DNA from: GCA-2794515 sp033763335
GTDB lineage: Bacteria; Chloroflexota; Anaerolineae; Aggregatilineales; Phototrophicaceae
Assembly (NCBI GenBank): GCA_033763335.1
Contig: JANRKU010000031.1
Span: forward strand, 6,977 to 70,976
Direction: 5' to 3'
DNA length: 64,000 nucleotides
The notes beneath the pieces were generated by a model that had not been told where the DNA came from, ran no database searches, and worked only from the letters and a program-made list of their open reading frames with translations. Both the position numbers and the translations under genes were made by a program. Of this stretch, positions 16,793 to 25,337 are shown piece after piece (within the stretch, counting starts at the first letter, position 1; each line of letters starts with the position of its first letter).

Positions 16793-18067
16793 ATGCGTCG
16801 CAAACTATTATTCAGTCTTGTAATAATTCTTACACTTGGGCTATCTGCGATGACCACTATGGCACAAGAACGCCCTGTTGTCACCATTTATGGGGCTTAT
16901 ACCGCAGGTGCGGACCAAGATATTTTTATGCAAGACCTCACTGCATTTGCCGATGCCAATAACATCACCATCGTGTATGAAGGCGATGCCGATTTTGAGG
17001 CGAATGTCGCGGGTCGGATTGCCGATACCACACCCGACATTGTTGGCTACCCACAACCTGCCCTATTGCTCGCCAATGCCGAATCCGCAGTAGATTTACG
17101 CGATGTCTTTGAGATGAGCTATCTACAAAGCCAATATAATCAAAGCTATATTGACCTCACCACCACCCCAGAAGGCAAAGTGGCAGGTATTTGGGGGCGC
17201 TCGACACTCAAAAGCCTTGTTTGGTATTCACCGAGTTGTTTTGCCAGCGCAGGATATACTGTCCCTGCCACATGGGAAGAATTAGTTAACCTCACCGACC
17301 AAATTGTGGCAGATGGCAACATTCCATGGGTGGTTTCGATGGAAAATGGCGACCTCACTGGCGAGGCTGGCACCGATTGGCTCGAAGATATTTTGCTCCG
17401 TACCACCACACTCGAAAATTATGACCGTTGGACAGGACTCAGCGAAGATACACGCCTACCCTTTGCTTCAGCAGAATTACGCCGTGCGTGGAGCATAATG
17501 GCTTACTTTTTGATGACACCCAATCATGTCTTGGGCGGTGTAGATGGCATGTTAAGCCAACCCAGCACCGATACAGGCTTGCCCTTGCTCGATTGCAGTG
17601 CCTATCTAACCAAATCTGGGTCAGATTTGCGCGGGTTAATATTGGATGAACAACCCGATTTGAATATCGCCCCAGATGGTGATTTATTCTATTTTTATTT
17701 CCCCGCCATTGATGTGCAATATGGCTTACCCGCATTAATCGGTGGTGAAGCATATGCCCTCTATAGCACCAGCGATGAAGCCCGTTTAGTGATGGAATTT
17801 TTGAGTACACCAGATTCGTTGGCATCATCTATGGCAGAAGGTGTTTATCTTGCTCCACATCTGACAGCAGATTTGCGTGCCTATCCAGATGCCTACCGTC
17901 CTTTGGGCGAAATTTTGTTGCAATCCACCGTTGTGCGCTTTGATGGTAGTGCCGTCATGCCCACCGCCGTTGGCTTGGATGCCTTTCCTAAAGGGATTGT
18001 GGATTATCTGATTGGCGTGGATGTTGAGACAATTTTGGGCGAATTAGACAGCGCCTTTGGCGAATAA
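16793..18067 (+). CDS. ABC-type sugar-binding (extracellular solute-binding family 1) protein, orphan
   Basis: A protein of 424 residues with a signal peptide ending near TTMAQ (residue 24). It has the two-lobe periplasmic-binding architecture of family 1 solute-binding proteins, with the usual hinge region (KSLVWYSPSCFASAGYTVPATWEELV). A central ENGDLTGEAGTDWLEDILLR and the region around GGEAYALYSTSDEARLVMEFL match the carbohydrate-binding subgroup. No permease or ATPase gene is in the window, so it must use components encoded elsewhere or act as a sensor. No lipobox Cys is seen, which is unusual for a monoderm binding protein. An AAGGAG lies 9 nt before the ATG. Confidence 0.88.
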   Translation: MRRKLLFSLVIILTLGLSAMTTMAQERPVVTIYGAYTAGADQDIFMQDLTAFADANNITIVYEGDADFEANVAGRIADTTPDIVGYPQPALLLANAESAVDLRDVFEMSYLQSQYNQSYIDLTTTPEGKVAGIWGRSTLKSLVWYSPSCFASAGYTVPATWEELVNLTDQIVADGNIPWVVSMENGDLTGEAGTDWLEDILLRTTTLENYDRWTGLSEDTRLPFASAELRRAWSIMAYFLMTPNHVLGGVDGMLSQPSTDTGLPLLDCSAYLTKSGSDLRGLILDEQPDLNIAPDGDLFYFYFPAIDVQYGLPALIGGEAYALYSTSDEARLVMEFLSTPDSLASSMAEGVYLAPHLTADLRAYPDAYRPLGEILLQSTVVRFDGSAVMPTAVGLDAFPKGIVDYLIGVDVETILGELDSAFGE

Positions 18068-18086
18068 GATTTTTTCAGTTTCATCT

Positions 18087-18130
18087 AAAAGCCCGTTTTT
18101 CTAATATGGAAAGACGGGCTTTTCTTTTTA
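18087..18130 (+). terminator. Rho-independent terminator
   Basis: Ten-bp arms AAAAGCCCGT / ACGGGCTTTT (18087-18096 and 18114-18123) followed by TTTTCTTTTT. It ends the solute-binding protein gene. Confidence 0.9.
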
Positions 18131-18227
18131 CTAAGATATATCCCCAAATAGAAGGGGTATCTATGCGTGATATTGGGAATAAGATAGTATCAAGATTTGA
18201 TAATTATTTCACAAAGAAGGCATACCC

Positions 18228-18473
18228 ATGATACCCATAACGAATATCATCCTCATAACCATTCTTGGCATATTCTTAGCGATTTTTTGGCTCTTCACAA
18301 CGATTTTATTTGTGCGGATGGTGAGGCGGAATGATGCCATCAGCGAAACGGCAAAGACGATTTGGTCAATCCTGATTGTGATTTATTGGGCTGGCGGGGC
18401 GTTGGGCTATCTAATATGGGCAATTATCTGGCGAATTGCCGATAAACCCGCGACACAAAAATTATCTGGCTAA
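18228..18473 (+). CDS. Small two-helix membrane protein (PLDc_N-like)
   Basis: A protein of 81 residues with two hydrophobic helices (about 6-31 and 45-69) separated by a basic loop, RMVRRNDAISETAKTIW. The pattern resembles the phospholipase D/cardiolipin synthase N-terminal domain occurring alone in many bacteria. There is no catalytic domain. AAGAAGG lies upstream of the ATG. A similar protein is encoded 25 nt downstream, so they are probably a tandem duplicate pair in one operon. Function unknown. Confidence 0.75.
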   Translation: MIPITNIILITILGIFLAIFWLFTTILFVRMVRRNDAISETAKTIWSILIVIYWAGGALGYLIWAIIWRIADKPATQKLSG

Positions 18474-18498
18474 AAATAAGCGCATGGGGATATGACTA

Positions 18499-18735
18499 AT
18501 GGCTCAAAACATTAATACGATATTACCTTTTGTTTTACTATGGATTCCCACAACCCTTTTCTTTCTGATTCTGGTCAGGAGAAACAAGAAAATTACACAA
18601 GAAGCAAAACTATTTTGGTCAATCATCATTGTGGTTTTTTGGTTTCACGGGGCAATGGTCTATGCGCTATGGGGTACTGCGGCACAGCTATGGATGACCC
18701 TTTTCCAAGAAAAACCAATACAACCCGCCCCATAA
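18499..18735 (+). CDS. Small two-helix membrane protein, paralogue of the upstream gene
   Basis: A protein of 78 residues with the same layout as its neighbour: helix, basic loop LVRRNKKITQEAKLFWSI, helix. The shared pattern is (V/L)RRN..I...AK..WSI(L/I)IV..(Y/F)W..GA..Y..W. It is probably a diverged tandem duplicate that forms a heteromeric membrane unit, though no function is known. The ribosome site is weak (GGGGA about 8 nt upstream). A hairpin without a U-tract follows. Confidence 0.72.
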   Translation: MAQNINTILPFVLLWIPTTLFFLILVRRNKKITQEAKLFWSIIIVVFWFHGAMVYALWGTAAQLWMTLFQEKPIQPAP

Positions 18736-18742
18736 AATAGTC

Positions 18743-18770
18743 ATGAGGTCGCTCATGTAAGTGACCTCAT
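18743..18770. terminator. Hairpin between convergent genes, possible weak terminator
   Basis: Eight-bp arms ATGAGGTC / GACCTCAT with a 12 nt loop that can pair further. There is no clear U-tract on either strand. Confidence 0.45.
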
Positions 18771-18771
18771 C

Positions 18772-19191
18772 TTATATCTGCTTGATATGGTCTATCATCT
18801 TTTCCAATGCGCTCACATCAAACTTTGCCTCATACCGTTTTTCGCTACGGATGGCATTTATCGCCACTGAGCGCAAATTCCGCATAATTTCTTCGCGTTG
18901 ATGGGTAGGGATAAAAATGGCAATTTTTTGGTCATTTTTGAGTGATAATATCACCCCATGACGAATTTGTGTCATGAACGGTTTGATATGAATAATATAG
19001 TGCGTGGGGATGATGGCTGGCTCACGGGCTTTGAGGCTTTCTGGTTGCAAAATGAGGCGCATATCGGTGAGGACAGCATATAACGATGGAACGGTGGAAT
19101 TCCACTGATTATTTGACCATCGAGCAATTTCGATATGATAATCGCCAATGAACACTTCTTTTTCCATGAGCAATTCTTTAGCCGTCAACAT
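18772..19191 (-). CDS. Hypothetical protein with PH/GRAM-like beta pattern
   Basis: A protein of 139 residues, soluble, with no signal peptide. The segment YAVLTDMRLILQPES followed by alternating beta strands (GVILSLKNDQKIAIFIP) and a C-terminal helix resembles bacterial PH or GRAM-like domains, but the match is by eye only. It lies convergent to the small membrane protein pair and divergent from the WD40-like secreted protein. No function is assigned. Confidence 0.6.
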   Translation of the reverse strand: MLTAKELLMEKEVFIGDYHIEIARWSNNQWNSTVPSLYAVLTDMRLILQPESLKAREPAIIPTHYIIHIKPFMTQIRHGVILSLKNDQKIAIFIPTHQREEIMRNLRSVAINAIRSEKRYEAKFDVSALEKMIDHIKQI

Positions 19192-19270
19192 AGGTCATGC
19201 TTCCTAATTTTGTAATGGGTGATTTCCCTACGATTATAGCAGAACTACGGCTATGCCAAAACTATTTCGT

Positions 19271-19276
19271 TATACT
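19271..19276 (+). promoter_or_regulatory. Probable -10 box of the WD40-like gene
   Basis: TATACT 34 nt before the chosen ATG. The sequence from here to the ribosome site is strikingly similar to the leader of the secreted-protein gene at 28982. Confidence 0.5.
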
Positions 19277-19310
19277 CCACACATCATTTTATTTTAGGGA
19301 GCAACCTCAC

Positions 19311-21770
19311 ATGAAAACAGCCTATCGCTTGTTGGTCAGTAGCATGATTTTGGTATTGTGTTTGAATATCTCTTTTGCACAAGACGATGAACCACCCTAC
19401 CCCCCTATCACCCCCGAAAATGCCCAACATCTTGAGATGATACAGGTATTATCCAAAGGTACACCACGCAACTTTTCGTGGTCGCCAGATGGGTCACAAT
19501 TAGCCATTACCGCCGAAGGTGGCACTTGGATTTACGACATGACCCGTGAGGACATGCCTAGCTATTGGGTGAAAAATCATGATTTTTCACCTCGCATTGT
19601 GTATGCTCCGAAACATAATATTTATGTCAGTTTTGACTCTGTTTATGATTGCCCGTGGGGTGATTGCCCTTATGGACAGAAAATCTTCGTGCGTGATGCC
19701 ACAACCAATGAAGTATTACACGAAATAGGGGATGCCTATTCAACTATTGTTGAATTTAGCCCTGATGGAAAATTTTTAGCAGTTGCTACTTACTTTGGAG
19801 ATATTCGCATTTGGCAAACAGCGACTTTTCTGACACATAAAACAGGAAACCCTGATGATTTTATGCAATGTCACATTAGTGTGAACTCATCACCAATTGA
19901 TATTATATTTTCTCCAGATAGTTCTTGGGTTACATACACTGGTTTTAACCCTGCTATGGCATCACCCGATGACCCCATTCTTTGGATTTGGGACACCCAA
20001 ACTTGTGAATTAAAATTACAGAAGGCAATTTATGAGACCAATAATTTTGTTACACCAAACTATGCCTCATTTATCGCAAATAGTTCCGATGGGCGTTATT
20101 TGCTCATACCCTATTTTTCTGAGGATGAGAGTAAATGGTATGTTGATTTATGGGATGTATTCTCTTGGGAGAAAATCCTAACAATACCAGATACAAAATA
20201 CACGCATTACTCAAGTTTCACCCCAGATAATCAAAACATTATACTTCTTGATGAAGGTATTATAAAAATCTGGAATATTGAAACGCGCTCAATCACCCAA
20301 GAATATGTTGCCGACAATGTGTCTTATAGTGATTATAATGATAAGTTCACGTTAACAACCACACAGTTAAATAATGGTAGTTTGCTTATAACCAGAGGGA
20401 ACAGATTTTATCGTATAACAAAAATTAACGAATCTCCTTTCACCGAGTATGATATCCCCATTGAACATACATCAGAATATATAATTGGATTGAATGATGA
20501 TAACTTGCTTGGAACAGATAATAGAAGATTTTATCGCACACAAAGAATTGAAGAGATTGAATTCCCAGAATATCAATACCCCATTGATCGTTTCAAAATT
20601 AGCTCTGATAGTAAATGGATGATTTCATCCCATGTTATCACAAACGAGTTAATTGTATGGGATTTAGAACAAGGCACGATCGCCAAATCGTTGAAAGGTT
20701 TAGGCTTTGACAGAATAACATCCTTCTCGCCTGATAATAATAGGCTCATCATAGGTACTGAACATCCTGATAAAGCACTTATGATAGATTTAGAGACCCT
20801 GCAAGAATATGAATTCAGTAATTTTCAGGAAGTTGGTGAGCGCCTATACTGGTCTCAGTCTGATAATATCCTTGTTGCTTACACCCATAACAATGCTTCT
20901 GTAGATGTCTGGAGTTATGATACTGGTACGGACTTTCAACATAAATGGAACAGATTTTTTGGAGAAAATTCAATCAAAGCGATTACAGATGAATTTATCA
21001 TCCTGCATATAGATAACATGCTTGAATTTTTGGATATTCAAACAGGGGAGTTAATTTCGACAATATCTATAAGTAGCTGTGTTGACCTTCCTACACAACC
21101 GTTTTGCGAAAAACTAATTCAGGCTACACCATTGAGCAATAACAATTACTCAGACCCTAGTGTGGCGTTGGGGGGAGGTTTATTACATATTTTAGACCCA
21201 CTAACTGGTTCGGTCATTAAATCTTATCCGATACCCAATGAGTACAATATACAAGAGTATGGTTTATCGTGGCGATTCGATCATAATGGCGATTTATTAA
21301 TTGCAACTCGCTCACTATTGTATAATCTCTCACAAAATATTCTCGTAACAAGAATGTCCCCGCTTCATACACCTAAAAATACATGGATAAGTAGTGATTC
21401 GAACTTTTTGTTAAGTCGAGAGCAAGATTATAGAGGCAATGTGCCATCATGGGTTGAACAAGATGCGGTTAGACTATGGGACATTATAAGAAATAGAGAA
21501 GTTTATCATTTTTATATTAATAACGAGAACTCAATTGCATTTACACCTGATTTCTCATGGTTATTTGTGTTTCAGAGTGACTCATATATTGGTGGCGGTC
21601 AAATCATGTTTGACAGAAGATTAGATATTTTTAACGGGTTAACGGGTGATTATATAACATCCCTAATAACCTATAACGACAATGCCTATGATGCCCAATT
21701 TTCACCCGATAATCGTTTCCTCATTACATCTAGCGACACCTTGCGCGTATGGGCGGTGGTTGAGCCGTAA
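19311..21770 (+). CDS. Secreted WD40-like beta-propeller protein
   Basis: A protein of 819 residues. ATG 19311 is chosen because it gives a signal peptide (MKTAYRLLVSSMIL..ISFAQ) and has AGGGAG upstream; an in-frame ATG at 19197 would lie upstream of the -10 box. At least seven repeats of the WD40-like form F(S/T)PD..(F/Y)L....D.(I/L)(R/K)(I/V)W occur, from FSWSPDGSQLAI to the last FSPDNRFLITSSDTLRVW, enough for one or two propellers. This suggests an extracellular binding scaffold. Codon use is more AT-rich than in its neighbours. A terminator follows. Confidence 0.85.
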   Translation: MKTAYRLLVSSMILVLCLNISFAQDDEPPYPPITPENAQHLEMIQVLSKGTPRNFSWSPDGSQLAITAEGGTWIYDMTREDMPSYWVKNHDFSPRIVYAPKHNIYVSFDSVYDCPWGDCPYGQKIFVRDATTNEVLHEIGDAYSTIVEFSPDGKFLAVATYFGDIRIWQTATFLTHKTGNPDDFMQCHISVNSSPIDIIFSPDSSWVTYTGFNPAMASPDDPILWIWDTQTCELKLQKAIYETNNFVTPNYASFIANSSDGRYLLIPYFSEDESKWYVDLWDVFSWEKILTIPDTKYTHYSSFTPDNQNIILLDEGIIKIWNIETRSITQEYVADNVSYSDYNDKFTLTTTQLNNGSLLITRGNRFYRITKINESPFTEYDIPIEHTSEYIIGLNDDNLLGTDNRRFYRTQRIEEIEFPEYQYPIDRFKISSDSKWMISSHVITNELIVWDLEQGTIAKSLKGLGFDRITSFSPDNNRLIIGTEHPDKALMIDLETLQEYEFSNFQEVGERLYWSQSDNILVAYTHNNASVDVWSYDTGTDFQHKWNRFFGENSIKAITDEFIILHIDNMLEFLDIQTGELISTISISSCVDLPTQPFCEKLIQATPLSNNNYSDPSVALGGGLLHILDPLTGSVIKSYPIPNEYNIQEYGLSWRFDHNGDLLIATRSLLYNLSQNILVTRMSPLHTPKNTWISSDSNFLLSREQDYRGNVPSWVEQDAVRLWDIIRNREVYHFYINNENSIAFTPDFSWLFVFQSDSYIGGGQIMFDRRLDIFNGLTGDYITSLITYNDNAYDAQFSPDNRFLITSSDTLRVWAVVEP

Positions 21771-21806
21771 AACCATCCCACACGGAGCAAAAGCATGATA
21801 TAACAG

Positions 21807-21843
21807 AAGGCGCTCATCATTCACTGAGCGCCTTTATATTTTC
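21807..21843 (+). terminator. Rho-independent terminator
   Basis: Ten-bp perfect arms AAGGCGCTCA / TGAGCGCCTT with an 8 nt loop and a TATATTTT tail, after the WD40-like gene. It may also serve the convergent DUF4926 gene. Confidence 0.85.
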
Positions 21844-21855
21844 ATCCACAGGCAC

Positions 21856-22101
21856 TTATGCCTTTTGCAAGGTGCGAACACTCAGCACTTGGTCTTGTCG
21901 CAATGGTGATATGGCAGACCGTGGCACAACAACCACTGCAATCGAATCTCCTAATGCGTTAAAAATTTCCAGAACACACCCGTCTTCATCATCCGATGGG
22001 TGTGGGACAAAATCGAGTAACCAAGCGACATCCCCAGCATAGACATTTGATTCGGGGATAGTGCGATTAATAACCACCCGCTTATAGAGTTCAATTTCCA
22101 T
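21856..22101 (-). CDS. DUF4926-family protein
   Basis: A protein of 81 residues with a compact beta-barrel-like pattern (VVINRTIPES..YAGDVAWLLDFV...GCVLEIFNALGDSIAVVVVPRSAI) typical of the small DUF4926 family. Its start codon overlaps the stop of the upstream DUF6883 gene by one base (TAATG). In other bacteria these two families are often neighbours and are suspected toxin-antitoxin or nuclease-accessory pairs; nothing here proves an activity. Confidence 0.8.
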   Translation of the reverse strand: MEIELYKRVVINRTIPESNVYAGDVAWLLDFVPHPSDDEDGCVLEIFNALGDSIAVVVVPRSAISPLRQDQVLSVRTLQKA

Positions 22102-22433
22102 TATGATTTACTCCTAGCTGGTTTTAGGGTGATAAACCGAAATTGTGATGTGGCTTTCACTTGCATCCAAACGGTGATAACCGCTAATTGGCGCTCATTC
22201 ACACCTTGCAATAGCCCTTCAACCAAATAAAATATCCCATACTCATTTTCGACATCCCAAATGGCATCCTGAGTGGTAATCAGTTGACGTATAGCCTTTT
22301 CGAGCATATCCGAATTATCCAATGTGAAACCTGCTTGTGCCAGAAAAAGTGATTTATCATCTTGCTCATGGAAAACAAGCAGATAGTGGGTGAGTTTGGC
22401 AGGCGCGATAATCGCATCTATTGGAATTTTCAC
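22101..22433 (-). CDS. DUF6883-family protein
   Basis: A protein of 110 residues. The N-terminal IDAIIAPAKLTHYLLVF followed by KSLFLAQAGFTLDNSDMLEKAI matches the DUF6883 pattern (I...KL..YLL, then DK..F...GF). The family is small and uncharacterised and often lies beside DUF4926, as here. The two genes overlap by one base and form an operon. It has no membrane segment. Confidence 0.8.
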   Translation of the reverse strand: MKIPIDAIIAPAKLTHYLLVFHEQDDKSLFLAQAGFTLDNSDMLEKAIRQLITTQDAIWDVENEYGIFYLVEGLLQGVNERQLAVITVWMQVKATSQFRFITLKPARSKS

Positions 22434-22484
22434 CTAAACATTTCCTTTTTAGCATTATATCATCAATATGATGGAGGAAAAAAT

Positions 22485-22769
22485 ATGTCCGAATATGTCA
22501 AATTTGAAATTGAACCCACCGATGACCCCAATACCATGCTCCTCATCACCAATCAGACCCTCTCGCATGATGAGGCGGGCGAATTTTACCCGACCCCAGA
22601 GGCAGGTGAAGAAGGCTCACCGATTGCCCAAGCCTTATTTTTTGGCGTGGCAGGGATTCAATCCCTCACCCTGCAAGGGCAATCGCTCACCGTCACCCGC
22701 GAAGCGGATGCCATATGGGATATTGTGTTGGATGACATCCGCAACACCTTGCGCGATTTTTTCTTATAA
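22485..22769 (+). CDS. Standalone Nfu N-terminal domain protein
   Basis: A protein of 94 residues. ATG 22485 is chosen because GGAGG lies 7 nt upstream. Residues 1-94 follow the Nfu_N pattern: FEIEPTDDPNTMLLITNQ, a central GSPIAQALFFGVAGIQSL, then LTVTREADAIWDIVLDDI and a final helix. In Nfu/NfuA proteins this domain precedes a CxxC NifU domain that carries Fe-S clusters. Here the NifU domain is absent and there are no Cys, so it cannot hold a cluster itself. Its last 6 bases overlap the 3' end of the convergent P-type ATPase gene. Confidence 0.82.
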   Translation: MSEYVKFEIEPTDDPNTMLLITNQTLSHDEAGEFYPTPEAGEEGSPIAQALFFGVAGIQSLTLQGQSLTVTREADAIWDIVLDDIRNTLRDFFL

Positions 22770-25178
22770 GCGCAGGTGTGGCGAATCGCCATCGCTACTC
22801 GCCAGTGAATAAATCTGATGCAACAACAAACGATGACGCATGGTGCGTTTGGTCAAAATAGTGGTCAACAAGAAAATGCTGATGACCAGTAACAACAATT
22901 CGCCTGTGGGCAAATAAAATTGGAATACTTGGGGGATGAGCATGGCAGTACCCATCGTGCCAAACGTCAACGCCAAAATGATGAGTGTGGCGAGGGGATA
23001 GAGCCGATAGGTACGTGGATTCCACAAATCTATGCCACACACATTGAGCGAGATATTCAGGCTATACAGTGTCATGAAGAGTGTCATGGCATATTGCGCC
23101 TCAATTTTGCCATGTGACCAAAACGCCGTCAAAAACATGAGTGCCATTCCCAACGCGCCAAAAAAGCCACTGATGATGACGTAATCGAGTACATCGCGCC
23201 GAAAACTAGTGATTTTTTCTGGGCGCAATAGCCCCAATGCCATCAACCCACCCGGTATATTGATGGGTCCAAATCCCGACCAGCTAATCTGAATGGCGGT
23301 CACAGGGAATGGCAACGACATCAACAGCACAAATACAAATACCAGTGTGCTATAAAAATTTTTGGCAAGAAATAATTTTGCTGTGCCATATAAGGTTTGG
23401 GTGATTTCTGTGCCTTCTTTGAATGCCAATGGCAAGGTAGACATCTCGTTATCCAACAAGACAATATCTGCCACATCCTTGCTGATTTGCGCCCCCGCAT
23501 TCATCACAATAGCGACATCGGCGGCTTTTAGCGCGGGGACATCATTCATGCCATCCCCCACCATCGCCACATATTCGCCTTGTTCACGAAGAGATTGAAT
23601 AATACGCCGTTTGGTATCGGGTTCAATCCGTGCAAAGACATCGGCTTCTTGTACGGCTTTGGCAAAATAAACATCGTCCATCGCATCAAGTTCTGCCCCA
23701 GTATATGCCAATTGGACATTCATCCCCGCCAGCCCCGCAACTGCCTTCACTGTCTGAATGTTATCCCCAGAAATAACTTTTGGGCGCACATTTTGGCTGA
23801 TAAATGAGGCGAGGGTCTCATGAATATTGGGGCGAATTTCGTCATGAATGACGATGAGTGCCACCGGTTGAATGGCTTCGGTATCAAGCGGATGGTCTGG
23901 GAGGGGTGGCAATTCGGCACGGGCAAATGCCAATACGCGCAACCCCGCCGCAGATAGTTCTGCGACTTTGGCGTTGGCGGGGTTATTCGCAGTCAACACC
24001 CGTTCTGGCGCACCTAGCACAAAAATTGCCTCACGGAAAATCATCGCCCCCCATTTACGTCCCGATGTAAACGGAATTTCTTGCTCTTTTGGGGGAAAGG
24101 TGTCTTCTGGATGAATATCCAAATATTGAGCGATGGCGGCGGCAGTGGTATTTTGATGAGACAAATTGCCGACATAAATCCGCAAATCGTTGGCGATGTC
24201 ATCAATAAATTGCGTGCTGATAGGGATAATTTCATTGACGAATAGCTTATTTTGGGTGAGCGTGCCTGTTTTATCAAAACACAACACCGTCACATTGGCA
24301 ATAGATTCCACCGCGTTAATGCGTTGGATGAGGGTGCGGTGTCGGCTGATTTTAATCGCGCCGATGCTCAATGCCAAAATTGCTGTGAGGATAAGCCCTT
24401 GTGGGACGAGGCTGGTGGTGAATACGACCATATTCCGCACCGTATTCAAAAAGCTAATCTTGGTCATGATGCCCGACATGAATACCATCGGACCGAGTAC
24501 AAATAAAACCAACAGCGTAAAACGCACAATCACAGCGATATAGCGTTGGGTGGGTGTTAGGGTGACTTTATACGTTTTTGCGACGGCAGTGAGTTTATTG
24601 GCTGTGCTATGCGACCCCACACGGGTCGCCTGCATAATCCCCGACCCAGCAATACAAAATGAGCCAGAGGTTACGGGGTCATTGGGCGCTTTATACACCG
24701 CATCCGATTCGCCTGTGAGTTGTGATTCGTCAATTTCGAGGCTATCGGCTTCAACGATGAAACCATCCACGGCTAACCTATCACCGGGTGTAATATAGAT
24801 GAGGTCATCTTTGACCACTTGCTGATTGGTGATGGTTTGGCGCACACCATCGCGCAATACATCGGCTTGTTGTGGGGCAAGGCTGGCGAGCTTATTCAAT
24901 TGCCGTTTGGCAAGGATTTCTTGAATAGTGCCGATGAGCGAGTTGGTGACAACACTAAAACCTGCAAACAATACGGTAAAATAATCTTGAGAAATCAGAA
25001 CGATGAGCAACAAAACGAACAAAAGCATGTTGAACACGTTAAATAAATTATCACGTAAAATCTGTAAGTATGTCCGTCCAACACGTGCCTTAAAGTAATT
25101 CGATTCCCCACGATTCATGCGTTGGCGCACTTCATTAGCAGAAAGTCCATGCAACGGGGCTGGTATTTTATCTATCAT
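22764..25178 (-). CDS. P-type ATPase, CtpE-like, with PQGL in M4
   Basis: A protein of 804 residues from ATG 25178. A longer frame to 25280 would add 34 residues with no spaced ribosome site. Motifs: TGES (155-158), phosphorylation site DKTGT (D302) and GDGMNDVPAL. The M4 motif reads VPQGL (258-262) rather than the PEGL typical of Ca2+ pumps, so the ion cannot be assigned from it. Overall length and the C-terminal SWSGFGPINIPGG..RPEKI region resemble the CtpE/HAD-IC group (Ca2+ or unknown cation). It is the second cation pump in the window. The gene converges with, and overlaps by 6 nt, the Nfu_N gene. Confidence 0.9.
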   Translation of the reverse strand: MIDKIPAPLHGLSANEVRQRMNRGESNYFKARVGRTYLQILRDNLFNVFNMLLFVLLLIVLISQDYFTVLFAGFSVVTNSLIGTIQEILAKRQLNKLASLAPQQADVLRDGVRQTITNQQVVKDDLIYITPGDRLAVDGFIVEADSLEIDESQLTGESDAVYKAPNDPVTSGSFCIAGSGIMQATRVGSHSTANKLTAVAKTYKVTLTPTQRYIAVIVRFTLLVLFVLGPMVFMSGIMTKISFLNTVRNMVVFTTSLVPQGLILTAILALSIGAIKISRHRTLIQRINAVESIANVTVLCFDKTGTLTQNKLFVNEIIPISTQFIDDIANDLRIYVGNLSHQNTTAAAIAQYLDIHPEDTFPPKEQEIPFTSGRKWGAMIFREAIFVLGAPERVLTANNPANAKVAELSAAGLRVLAFARAELPPLPDHPLDTEAIQPVALIVIHDEIRPNIHETLASFISQNVRPKVISGDNIQTVKAVAGLAGMNVQLAYTGAELDAMDDVYFAKAVQEADVFARIEPDTKRRIIQSLREQGEYVAMVGDGMNDVPALKAADVAIVMNAGAQISKDVADIVLLDNEMSTLPLAFKEGTEITQTLYGTAKLFLAKNFYSTLVFVFVLLMSLPFPVTAIQISWSGFGPINIPGGLMALGLLRPEKITSFRRDVLDYVIISGFFGALGMALMFLTAFWSHGKIEAQYAMTLFMTLYSLNISLNVCGIDLWNPRTYRLYPLATLIILALTFGTMGTAMLIPQVFQFYLPTGELLLLVISIFLLTTILTKRTMRHRLLLHQIYSLASSDGDSPHLRL

Positions 25179-25337
25179 TAAAAAGACATCCCATGTGTTA
25201 AAATTCACTTGTAGTGTACACGGTAACAAGCATTTTAGAAAGTATTTTGCTAAATGGCTCATCATTACAGAGCCAATCACCCCAAAAAGCTCATATTGAG
25301 GGTGTTTGAATGAGTCAATACAAAGGATAACTATTTT

